Below are positions 15,084 through 21,145 of a DNA stretch of 21,145 nucleotides, piece after piece. The notes beneath the pieces are model-generated. The model was not told the origin of the DNA. It ran no database searches and saw only the letters and a list, made by a program, of their open reading frames with translations. The position numbers and the translations under genes were made by a program. The stretch is from CAYLRU01 sp964386565 (GTDB lineage Bacteria; Desulfobacterota; Desulfobacteria; Desulfobacterales; UBA5616): positions 1 to 21,145 of the forward strand of contig CAYLRU010000046.1 of assembly GCA_964386565.1 (NCBI GenBank). Reading direction: 5' to 3'. The stretch's first letter is position 1. Each line of letters opens with the position of its first letter.

Positions 15084-15907
15084 TTTTTTTCGGGTACCCG
15101 GGTCATGAGCAATTTCAGCTCGGGAACGTGGTTGGATAAAACGGGATATCGCTTGGTCTGGCAACCGCCGTCCACAAACAGGGTTTCACCGGTAATCCAT
15201 GAAGCATCATCCGACGCCAGGAAGAGGGCCGCCGCAGCGATATCATCCGTCGTTCCGATGCGATCCAGCAGGCAGTTGTCCATGGTTTCCATGCCAAGGG
15301 ACGGATAATTTGCCATTCCGGCGATAAGCGGAGTGGCCACTGCTCCCGGGCTGATGCAGCAAACCCGAATCTTGTGGGGACCCAGTTCCATGGCCCCGAT
15401 TTTCGTAATCATTTCAACTCCTGCCTTTGCCGAGCAATAGGCGGAGTAGCCTTCGGCCGGTTGCCGGGAATTGAGCGACGCAATATTGATGATCACCCCG
15501 TTTTTCCCCTTGGCCAGCATTTGCCGGGCCTCATGTTTCATGGAAAGAAATACACCTTTTAAGCAGATGTCGATCACTTCGTCCCACTGCTCCTCGGTCT
15601 GTTCGGTGATATGCGCGTATGTTCCCAGCCCTGCGGAATTGATCCCGATATCAACATAACCGAAATACCTTACCCCCTGGGCAACGGCGCTCTCAAGATC
15701 TTTTTCCCGGGTCACGTCTCCCACAACGGTGATACAATCCTCTTTGAGCACTTCTTTCACTTCGTTTAACAGATCAGCATTCCGATCAAACAACACGGCC
15801 TTGGCACCCTCGCGAATGTACCACTCGGAAATACCGCGGCCGATACCCGATGCGCCGCCTGTGATAAACGCCACTCTTCCTTGGAGTTTCTTGCCTGATG
15901 GATTCAT
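15080..15907 (-). CDS. Short-chain dehydrogenase/reductase (classical SDR)
   Basis: This 275-residue protein has every classical SDR mark: the cofactor loop TGGASGIG at about 16-23, NSAG in the middle of the fold, a catalytic Ser in NIASLNSRQP and the Y-x3-K pair in YCSAKAG. The C-terminal end of the fold is ITGETLFVDGGCQ. The acidic residue at the end of the second strand (LFDRN) suggests NAD(H) rather than NADP(H). It would oxidise or reduce a secondary alcohol or ketone, perhaps a 3-hydroxyacyl-CoA. ATG 15907 is preceded by a purine-rich AAGGGGG. A tail of about 20 residues after the usual SDR end overlaps the ferredoxin start. It diverges from the selenoprotein gene across a 317-base region. 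The substrate is unassigned. Confidence 0.92.
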   Translation of the reverse strand: MNPSGKKLQGRVAFITGGASGIGRGISEWYIREGAKAVLFDRNADLLNEVKEVLKEDCITVVGDVTREKDLESAVAQGVRYFGYVDIGINSAGLGTYAHITEQTEEQWDEVIDICLKGVFLSMKHEARQMLAKGKNGVIINIASLNSRQPAEGYSAYCSAKAGVEMITKIGAMELGPHKIRVCCISPGAVATPLIAGMANYPSLGMETMDNCLLDRIGTTDDIAAAALFLASDDASWITGETLFVDGGCQTKRYPVLSNHVPELKLLMTRVPEKK

Positions 15908-16224
15908 TTACTGCCCCCTTAAAATTTCCGAAATTTCCGATATCCAAGTTTGCTGCGTATAAGGTATTTGAATGGGGCTTTGTCTAAAATGCCGAAAAAA
16001 ACAATCAAAATTTCTCGGAAAACAGACGATAACATGTTCTTCGATTTTTTTGCAATATTTATCCGGTTTTTTGTTCCGTCATCCACCGTCCGCCTTACGG
16101 TTACTTAAATCCCTTGCATGATCACGGCAAATCTGGTATCCGAAAAATATGTTGTAAACATTTTAAATCGTGGTCCTGTTTTTATCCTTCAATAGAAACC
16201 CGGCAAAACATATTCCGGAGTCTG
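15908..16224. other. Divergent intergenic region between the SDR and selenoprotein genes
   Basis: No coding sequence is supported in these 317 bases. It is AT-rich compared with its flanks and must hold two divergent promoters, but I see no pair of boxes good enough to call. A 9-base unit, AAATTTCCG, occurs twice in direct tandem at 15922-15939, just upstream of the SDR ribosome-binding site. An upstream ATG at 16114 is in frame with the selenoprotein but adds 37 atypical residues and has no ribosome-binding site. Confidence 0.6.
15922..15939. repeat. Tandem 9-base direct repeat AAATTTCCG
   Basis: Two identical copies, 15922-15930 and 15931-15939, lie 15-32 bases upstream of the SDR start. 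They could be a paired regulator half-site or chance in AT-rich DNA. Confidence 0.3.
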
Positions 16225-17136
16225 ATGATGAACATCGATTATATTCAAATATTGACAAACGTGTATTCTTCATTGGGGTATCGACCGTATCAATGGGTTA
16301 AAAATCAGGATACGCCGCCCTTTATTCCGCTTAAAAAGCCCCTGTCGGAAATCCGGTTGGGTCTGATTGCTTCGGGCGGCATTTATGTCACCGGCCAGAC
16401 CGCGTTCCATTATAAGGACGACATTTCCTTTCGAATGATTCCAAAAGGGGTGAAAACCCGTGATCTGCGGATTACTCACTTTGCCTACGATTTGACGGAC
16501 GCCCGAAAGGACCCCAACGTCGTCTTTCCCATCGATCCCCTTCGCGACCTGGCTGAAGAAGGCTTCATCGGCGACCTGGCTGACCATCTTTTTACCTTCA
16601 TGGGCGGCATTTATTCGGCCAGAAAGGTTCGGGATGACCTGGCTCCCCGATTGACGGACCGACTTCTGGCCGAAAAAGTCGAAGCTGTTCTCCTGGTTCC
16701 GGTATGACCGGTATGTCATCAGTCCGTGGGGCTGATCGCACGACACGTCGAAGCCGCCGGGATCGCCACGTTATGTATGAGCAGCGCCCTGGACATCACC
16801 GCATCCGTTAATCCCCCCCGGGCCGTCTTTCTGGATTACCCGTTGGGACATACCGCCGGTCCGCCGGATCGCCCCGACATTCAGCGACGAATTCTCATGG
16901 AAACCCTTGGGGCATTCATTCGCATTAACATCCCCGGAATTGTGGAAACCCTGCCGTTCACCTGGCCGGACAACCCGGATTGGAAAAATGCTTTCAGCAT
17001 GTTGAAGGACGACCGGTCCGAACGCGTTGATACGCCTCAATATCAGACCGAGGAAGACCGCTTGAGGGCGGAAGCCCATGATCTGTCAGCACTGGCATCC
17101 TGCGGCTGTGAGGGTTGCAGGGGACAATACCCTTAA
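16225..17136 (+). CDS. GrdB-family selenoprotein (glycine/betaine/sarcosine/D-proline reductase B-like), UGA read as Sec
   Basis: The frame from ATG 16225 to TAA 17134-17136 is interrupted only by TGA 16705-16707 and continues in the same frame with clear family sequence on both sides. Read through, it gives 303 residues with selenocysteine at 161 in V-P-V-U-P-V-C, so the redox motif is U161-x2-C164. Before it are the family blocks GLIASGGIYVTGQ, RITHFAYD and NVVFPIDPLRDLAEEG. After it are RAVFLDYPLGHTAGPP and a Cys-rich end, ASCGCEGCRG. It is shorter than GrdB of glycine reductase (about 430) and no GrdA, GrdC or GrdD gene is near, so it is probably not part of a glycine reductase but a stand-alone redox selenoprotein. 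CGGAG lies 4 bases before the start, which sets it there rather than at 16114. A ferredoxin-like gene follows after 74 bases. Confidence 0.87.
16718..16736 (+). promoter_or_regulatory. Putative bacterial SECIS hairpin
   Basis: Starting 10 bases after the UGA, ATCAG (16718-16722) pairs with CTGAT (16732-16736). Above it T16723 is bulged, CC pairs with GG, and the apical loop is GTGG. A hairpin just downstream of UGA with a bulged U and a loop opening with GU is the known form of the SelB-binding element in E. coli formate dehydrogenase mRNA. It lies inside the coding sequence, as in other bacteria. The pairing is seen directly; SelB binding is inferred. Confidence 0.7.
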
Positions 17137-17210
17137 TCTATCAAATATAGTATCTGGTCAATTTTTTCCAGAACGGCTGATAACAAATGTATAATTGAGA
17201 GGAGCGGGCC

Positions 17211-18191
17211 ATGAAGGAACAATACGAGGAACTGGCAGCCAGGATCAACGCAAAAGGATCCCAATATATCCCCCGGCTTTTCGAAATGGTCGCCGATGAA
17301 GACGAAGCCCGTTTGATGCTGGCCATGCCTGCCGCTGGACCGGAATTGTCAGAAAAAACGGGTATTTCGGAAGAGCGCATCGAGGAAATGCTCAAACTTC
17401 TCTTTCAAAAAGGCTTGGTGTTTTATTCAAAGAAGACCGATCCGCCCACATGGCGAATGTGCCGGAGTGTGGGGCAGTTTCATGATGCATCCATTCTCTG
17501 GCCCGGGGTTTCCGAGGAATTTTTAAAGCTCTGGTCGGACTACTGTGACACCGAATGGATCGATGCTTCCGAGGCTGCGGCAAAAGAGCATCCCGCACCC
17601 CACATGCGGGTCATTCCCATTGATACGGCGGTTGAGTCCGATCAGCAGGTCCTTCCCTTTGAGGATGTACGCGCCATCGTTGAAAAGGCAAGAAGACTGG
17701 CTGTGGTGCCGTGTCCATGCCGGACTGCCGCAAAAAAATGCGACAAGCCCAGGGAGGTTTGCATGCAGCTTAACCGGGCCGCCGACTATGCCATCGAAAG
17801 GGGAACCGGGCGGGAAATCACAAAAGCGGAAGCTGTAACCATCCTTCGGGAATCACAGGAAGCCGGCCTGGTCCACATGACGATCAATACGAAAACCGCT
17901 GAACACGTCATCTGCAACTGTTGCGGCTGCTGCTGTATCATGATCCCGGTCCTGGTCCAACGGGGAGTGGGAATGCTGGGCCCGAGCCGATATCAGGCCA
18001 ATGTGGATTCGGACGCCTGCACCGCCTGCAGTGTCTGCGAGGACGTTTGTCCGTTTGAAGCTATTACGGTGGAGGATACAGCGCTGATCAGTGAAGAAAA
18101 ATGCTTTGGCTGCGGGGTTTGCGTGGGGTCGTGCCCGGAAACGGCAATTACGCTGTTGCCTGTTCGCGAACCCGAGTCGGTACCGGATTAA
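17211..18191 (+). CDS. Cysteine-rich 4Fe-4S protein with winged-helix-like N-terminus
   Basis: This 326-residue protein has three parts. Residues about 40-75 (ELSEKTGISEERIEEMLKLL and the following FQKGLV) look like a helix-turn-helix or winged-helix. The middle has the metal-ligand-like cluster C168-P-C170, C177, C184 and the dense run I-C235-N-C-C-G-C-C-C242. The C-terminus is a two-cluster ferredoxin: C270/C273/C276/C280 and C298/C301/C304/C308. Similar proteins are common in sulfate reducers and are annotated only as 4Fe-4S binding proteins; no reaction is established to my knowledge. AGGAG lies about 7 bases before ATG 17211. It is co-oriented with the selenoprotein 74 bases upstream, so it may pass electrons to or from the selenol/thiol centre. 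That link is inference. Confidence 0.85.
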   Translation: MKEQYEELAARINAKGSQYIPRLFEMVADEDEARLMLAMPAAGPELSEKTGISEERIEEMLKLLFQKGLVFYSKKTDPPTWRMCRSVGQFHDASILWPGVSEEFLKLWSDYCDTEWIDASEAAAKEHPAPHMRVIPIDTAVESDQQVLPFEDVRAIVEKARRLAVVPCPCRTAAKKCDKPREVCMQLNRAADYAIERGTGREITKAEAVTILRESQEAGLVHMTINTKTAEHVICNCCGCCCIMIPVLVQRGVGMLGPSRYQANVDSDACTACSVCEDVCPFEAITVEDTALISEEKCFGCGVCVGSCPETAITLLPVREPESVPD

Positions 18192-18206
18192 AATTGATGG
18201 TTTCGC

Positions 18207-18229
18207 AAAAAGTCGGAAAACAACTTTTT
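18207..18229. terminator. Hairpin between convergent genes
   Basis: AAAAAGT (18207-18213) and ACTTTTT (18223-18229) are perfect complements around a 9-base loop. Two more G-C pairs sit outside a mismatch (GC at 18204-18205 with CG at 18231-18232). Placed between the ends of converging genes, it could end transcription from both sides. The stem is AT-rich, with no separate T run, so the call is weak. Confidence 0.35.
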
Positions 18230-18275
18230 ACGAGGGCGCCGTATTTTAAGTACCGGGCATTTATTCTTCTCTTGT

Positions 18276-18839
18276 TCATTTTACTTTCGGTTTAAAGATA
18301 ATTGAGGGTTTGGCGCTTTGGGCCATTGTGAACCCTTCTGCAATTCCAAGGCCGGAATATTTTGATTCCAGATCATCCAACGGCCCGACATCCAGGGCAA
18401 ACATGGGGCATGCCTCCACGCATATAGGGGCCTTGCCTTCCGATGCCCGTTGGGAGCACAGATCGCATTTCTGCATTTTCGCTCCTTTTTCCGAACCGAA
18501 CTTCGGGACATCGTAAGGACAGGCACTTTTGCAGTATGCATCACAATCTTCATTACCCATGCAGGCATCCCGGTCCACGACAACGACCCCGTCTTCATTC
18601 CTTTTGGAAATGGCTCCGGTCGGACAGGCATCCACACAAGGTGGGTTTTCACAATGAAGGCATGGAAATACAAGATATGTCACAAACAAATCCGGGAATG
18701 TGCCTTTTTCAATGGACACGACCTGAATCCAGTCTTCGGGCTCGCTTCCCAGATCAACCTCGTGCCAGTCCTTGCAGGCGATCATGCAGGTATAACATCC
18801 CGTACAGCGTGTCTGGTCAAAATAAAATCCTTTTTGCAT
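18276..18839 (-). CDS. DmsB-type 4Fe-4S electron-transfer subunit of a molybdopterin oxidoreductase
   Basis: This 187-residue protein has the four-cluster layout of the beta subunits of DMSO-reductase-family enzymes. Cluster one is C12/C15/C18/C22, followed by KDW. Cluster two is C-x2-C-x4-C-x3-CP in PCLHCENPPCVDACP. Cluster three is a stretched variant, C-x5-C-x3-C-x3-CP. Cluster four is C-x2-C-x11-C-x3-CP. It would carry electrons between a Mo/W catalytic subunit and a membrane or soluble partner. It has no signal of its own, as is usual for such subunits. AGGGA lies about 10 bases before ATG 18839. Its expected catalytic subunit is missing: only a short stub ends 17 bases upstream. No membrane anchor gene follows, so it may be an orphan. 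Confidence 0.9.
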   Translation of the reverse strand: MQKGFYFDQTRCTGCYTCMIACKDWHEVDLGSEPEDWIQVVSIEKGTFPDLFVTYLVFPCLHCENPPCVDACPTGAISKRNEDGVVVVDRDACMGNEDCDAYCKSACPYDVPKFGSEKGAKMQKCDLCSQRASEGKAPICVEACPMFALDVGPLDDLESKYSGLGIAEGFTMAQSAKPSIIFKPKVK

Positions 18840-18856
18840 TGTCTGTTTTCCCTTTC

Positions 18857-19066
18857 CTATGCTTTGTCGATTTCGACCAAAATCGTATTGGTGGGCCAGC
18901 CGCTGCCTGTTGGAACGATATTGATGGGATTTTCCGTCATTTTCACTCCTTTGGATCCCGGTGTTATGGGGTTTGAAACCTCATGCGGGTATAAACGGAA
19001 CGAATTTGCGTTTACCGTGATTTTTTCAATTACATCAATGAGTGGGAGATTGTCAATCCGCGGCAT
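18857..19066 (-). pseudogene. Probable C-terminal stub of a molybdopterin oxidoreductase catalytic subunit
   Basis: This 69-codon frame (ATG 19066 to TAG 18857) ends GSGWPTNTILVEIDKA. That resembles the final strand and Lys-Ala end of DMSO-reductase-family catalytic subunits. It sits exactly where such a subunit should, 17 bases before a DmsB-type gene. Codons before the ATG remain open back into the end of the Tex gene (NGHWW just upstream), recalling the HGWW motif common near the end of those enzymes. So the body of the gene seems deleted up to the Tex stop at 19084. GGTGG lies just before the ATG, so a genuine small protein is possible. The homology is judged by eye only. Confidence 0.4.
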
Positions 19067-19083
19067 TATCCACCAGTGACCAT

Positions 19084-21145
19084 TCAGGAACGCCTTCCTT
19101 TCCCCAGTTTGCCCAAAGCATCGGCAAAGGGGTTGTGAAACGGCCGGTCTTTGTCGTTGTTTTGTTTGTCCATGGGCTTTTTCTTCCTGTTCAGGGATTG
19201 CCTGTTTTTTGTCTTCGGTGCATCCGGGTTGGATTTCATGGAAAGGGCGATGCGGTTTCGCTGAAGGTCCACATCGACCACGGTGACCGTGACCTTCTGA
19301 TTGACCTTTACCACGTCGGCGGAGTCCTTGACGAACTTGTCGGCCAACTGGCTGATGTGTACCAGGCCGTCCTGGTGGACGCCGATGTCCACAAAAGCGC
19401 CGAACCGGGTAACGTTGGTGACGATTCCGGGCAGTTTCATGCCGCAGATCAGGTCCTTGATGTCGTTGACGCTGCTTTCAAATTCAAAAGTCTCGAATTT
19501 TTCCCGGGGATCACGGTCCGGTTTGGCCAGTTCTTCCATGATGTCCTTTAACGTGGGAAGCCCCACCTTGTCGGAAGTGTAATTGGATAGCTTGATCATT
19601 TTTCTCAGATCAGGCTGTTTCATCAGATCGGACACCGTGCAATCCAGATCCCTGGCCATGGTTTCCACTACATGGTAAGACTCGGGATGCACCGCGCTGT
19701 TGTCAAGGGGATTTTCCCCGTCGTGGATTCTTAAGAATCCGGCGCACTGTTCAAACGCCTTGGGGCCCAGTCGGGGAACGTTTTTCAGGTCTTCGCGGGT
19801 TTTAAACGGGCCGTTTTCATTTCGATAAGACAGGATATTTTTTGCCAGCCCCGGCCCGAGGCCGGATACATAGGTGAGCAACTGGACACTGGCCCGGTTG
19901 ACGTCCACGCCCACGGCATTCACGCAACTGATAACCACGTCGTCCAACGACTTTTTAAGCTCCGTCTGATCCACGTCATGTTGATATTGTCCCACCCCGA
20001 TGGATTTGGGATCGATCTTCACCAGTTCGGCCAGCGGGTCCATCAATCGCCTGCCGATGGATACGGCACCCCTCACCGTCAGATCGAGGTCGGGAAACTC
20101 TTCCCGGGCCACATCCGAAGCCGAATAAATGGAGGCCCCGCTTTCGTTGACCATCACCTGAATGATTGAATCGGGCAGTCCGATACCTTTGATAAAGGCT
20201 TTGGTTTCCCGGCCGGCGGTTCCGTTTCCCACGGCAATGGCCTCGATGCCGTATTTTTGGCACAAGGTTTTCACGGACGATTCAGCCTGTCGGGCCGCTC
20301 CCTCGCCGGTATGGGGATAAATCGTTTCATGGTGCAGCAATTTTCCCTGGCGGTCCAGGCACACGACCTTGCATCCTGTGCGAAAGCCCGGGTCAATGCC
20401 CATCACCCGTTTGGCTCCCAGGGGGGATGCCAGCAGCAGTTCACGAAGATTCTCGGCAAAAACCCGGATGGCCTCTTCATCGGCCTTAGCCTTGGTTGCC
20501 ATCCGGATTTCCGTTTCCATGGAGCGGGAAAGGAGGCGCTTGTAAGCGTCTATTATTGCCAGTTTAACCTGTTCGGCATCCGCTCCTTCTCCCTTGACGA
20601 TCATTTTTTCCAGCAAGGCGACGGCATCGTCTTCCGGCGGTGCAATGGTTAAGTTGAGAATATCTTCATGTTCTCCCCTGCGCATGGCCAGCAGGCGATG
20701 GGACGGGACCGTGGTTACATGTTCCTGCCACTGGAAATAGTCTTTGAATTTGGCGCCCTCTTCTTCCTTTCCGGTTGCCACCCGGCAATCGATGATGCTT
20801 TTTTCGGCAAACAACTGTCTTAAGGATGCCCGGATATCCCCGTTTTCGTTAATGATTTCGGCGATGATGTCCCTTGCTCCGGAAAGGGCGTCTTCGATGG
20901 TCTCAACACCTTTTTCCATATCCAAAAACGGCCGGGCCGCTTCAACGGGATCGATACCGGTTTGCGCAAAAACAGCCATGGCCAGAGGCTCAAGGCCTTT
21001 TTCCCGGGCCACCATTCCTCTGGTCCGGCGTTTGGGTTTATACGGCAGGTAAATATCTTCAAGAACGGCCATTGTGGGCGCGGTCAGGACCTGCTCCATA
21101 AGTTCATCGGTGAGGTGCCCGTGCTGTTCCAATGATTTTAATACG
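19084..21145 (-). CDS. tex: Transcription accessory protein Tex (5' end outside the window)
   Basis: About 687 residues of Tex are visible; the frame is open through base 21145, where V-L-K-S-L-E precedes the visible sequence. TTG at 21132 is an internal Leu, not the start. About the first 80-100 residues are missing. Seen in order: the ALEDIYLPYKPKRRTR-like block (here LEDIYLPYKPKRRTR); the YqgF/RNase H-like domain with VMGIDPGFRTGCK; the helix-hairpin-helix pair with SGLGPGLAKNIL and VPRLGPKAFEQCAGFLRI; and a C-terminal S1 RNA-binding domain with GIVTNVTRFGAFVDIG and DGLVHISQLA. A Lys/Arg-rich tail follows. Tex binds nucleic acid and affects transcription and stress tolerance in bacteria. 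It is a housekeeping gene unrelated to its neighbours. The stop is TGA 19084-19086, and the molybdopterin-enzyme stub follows at once. Confidence 0.97.
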   Translation of the reverse strand, partial: VLKSLEQHGHLTDELMEQVLTAPTMAVLEDIYLPYKPKRRTRGMVAREKGLEPLAMAVFAQTGIDPVEAARPFLDMEKGVETIEDALSGARDIIAEIINENGDIRASLRQLFAEKSIIDCRVATGKEEEGAKFKDYFQWQEHVTTVPSHRLLAMRRGEHEDILNLTIAPPEDDAVALLEKMIVKGEGADAEQVKLAIIDAYKRLLSRSMETEIRMATKAKADEEAIRVFAENLRELLLASPLGAKRVMGIDPGFRTGCKVVCLDRQGKLLHHETIYPHTGEGAARQAESSVKTLCQKYGIEAIAVGNGTAGRETKAFIKGIGLPDSIIQVMVNESGASIYSASDVAREEFPDLDLTVRGAVSIGRRLMDPLAELVKIDPKSIGVGQYQHDVDQTELKKSLDDVVISCVNAVGVDVNRASVQLLTYVSGLGPGLAKNILSYRNENGPFKTREDLKNVPRLGPKAFEQCAGFLRIHDGENPLDNSAVHPESYHVVETMARDLDCTVSDLMKQPDLRKMIKLSNYTSDKVGLPTLKDIMEELAKPDRDPREKFETFEFESSVNDIKDLICGMKLPGIVTNVTRFGAFVDIGVHQDGLVHISQLADKFVKDSADVVKVNQKVTVTVVDVDLQRNRIALSMKSNPDAPKTKNRQSLNRKKKPMDKQNNDKDRPFHNPFADALGKLGKGRRS

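Noticed and set aside
15084..15164. Upstream extension of the small ferredoxin to 78 residues
   Set aside because: The added part lies wholly inside the SDR gene, has no ferredoxin character, and the ATGA overlap start fits better.
16705..16707. TGA as a nonsense mutation in a decayed gene
   Set aside because: The frame is otherwise intact on both sides, the codon lies at the redox position with Cys three residues on, and a SECIS-like hairpin follows.
1..21145. tRNA or rRNA genes, CRISPR arrays, insertion sequences and attachment sites
   Set aside because: I looked for cloverleaf-like sequences, regularly spaced repeats, transposase motifs and flanking direct repeats and saw none that I could support.

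Overview
The window looks like chromosomal DNA of a strictly anaerobic, selenium-using bacterium, most likely a sulfate-reducing Desulfobacterota (Desulfobacterales-like). This is inferred from gene content, not from a marker gene. It carries an oxygen-sensitive glycyl radical enzyme and its activase, several class III CoA-transferases, many small iron-sulfur proteins and a UGA-encoded selenoprotein. Almost everything lies on the minus strand, so the layout below runs from high to low coordinates unless stated.

Right end (18.2-21.1 kb): the transcription accessory protein Tex runs off the window. Next come a short stub resembling the C-terminus of a molybdopterin oxidoreductase and a DmsB-type 4Fe-4S electron-transfer subunit. 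The stub suggests that the catalytic partner was deleted. Convergent to these, on the plus strand (16.2-18.2 kb), is a two-gene unit: a GrdB-family selenoprotein with an in-frame UGA (Sec161, motif U-P-V-C) and a plausible SECIS hairpin, then a cysteine-rich ferredoxin-like protein. A 317-base divergent intergenic region separates them from a minus-strand unit of an SDR dehydrogenase, a 51-residue single-cluster ferredoxin (ATGA overlap) and an AI-2E family membrane protein. A secreted DsbA/thioredoxin-like protein with an N-terminal propeller-like segment follows, ended by an intrinsic terminator.

The centre (7.4-12.5 kb) holds three consecutive CaiB/BaiF CoA-transferase genes. The first two look like subunits of a heteromeric enzyme. 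The third is a fusion of the same two types in the same order. In both the pair and the fusion, only the second unit has the catalytic Asp. A sirtuin deacylase follows. After a 386-base gap holding an apparent transporter remnant and a promoter, there is a glycyl radical enzyme (792 aa), its radical-SAM activase and a small flavin-barrel protein. The glycyl radical enzyme has an active-site C-x-E motif, so it is probably a lyase, dehydratase or decarboxylase rather than a fumarate-adding synthase, and its N-terminal region is unusual. I cannot assign a substrate.

The left end (0-2.3 kb) carries a HAD hydrolase, an ECF sigma factor and its membrane-anchored zinc-finger anti-sigma factor, which runs off the window.

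Working hypothesis (inference): the CoA-transferases activate or exchange CoA on carboxylic acids in an anaerobic catabolic route, the glycyl radical enzyme performs a radical cleavage or elimination in it, and the sirtuin removes acyl groups left on lysines by reactive acyl-CoAs. The selenoprotein, SDR and ferredoxins may be a separate redox module.
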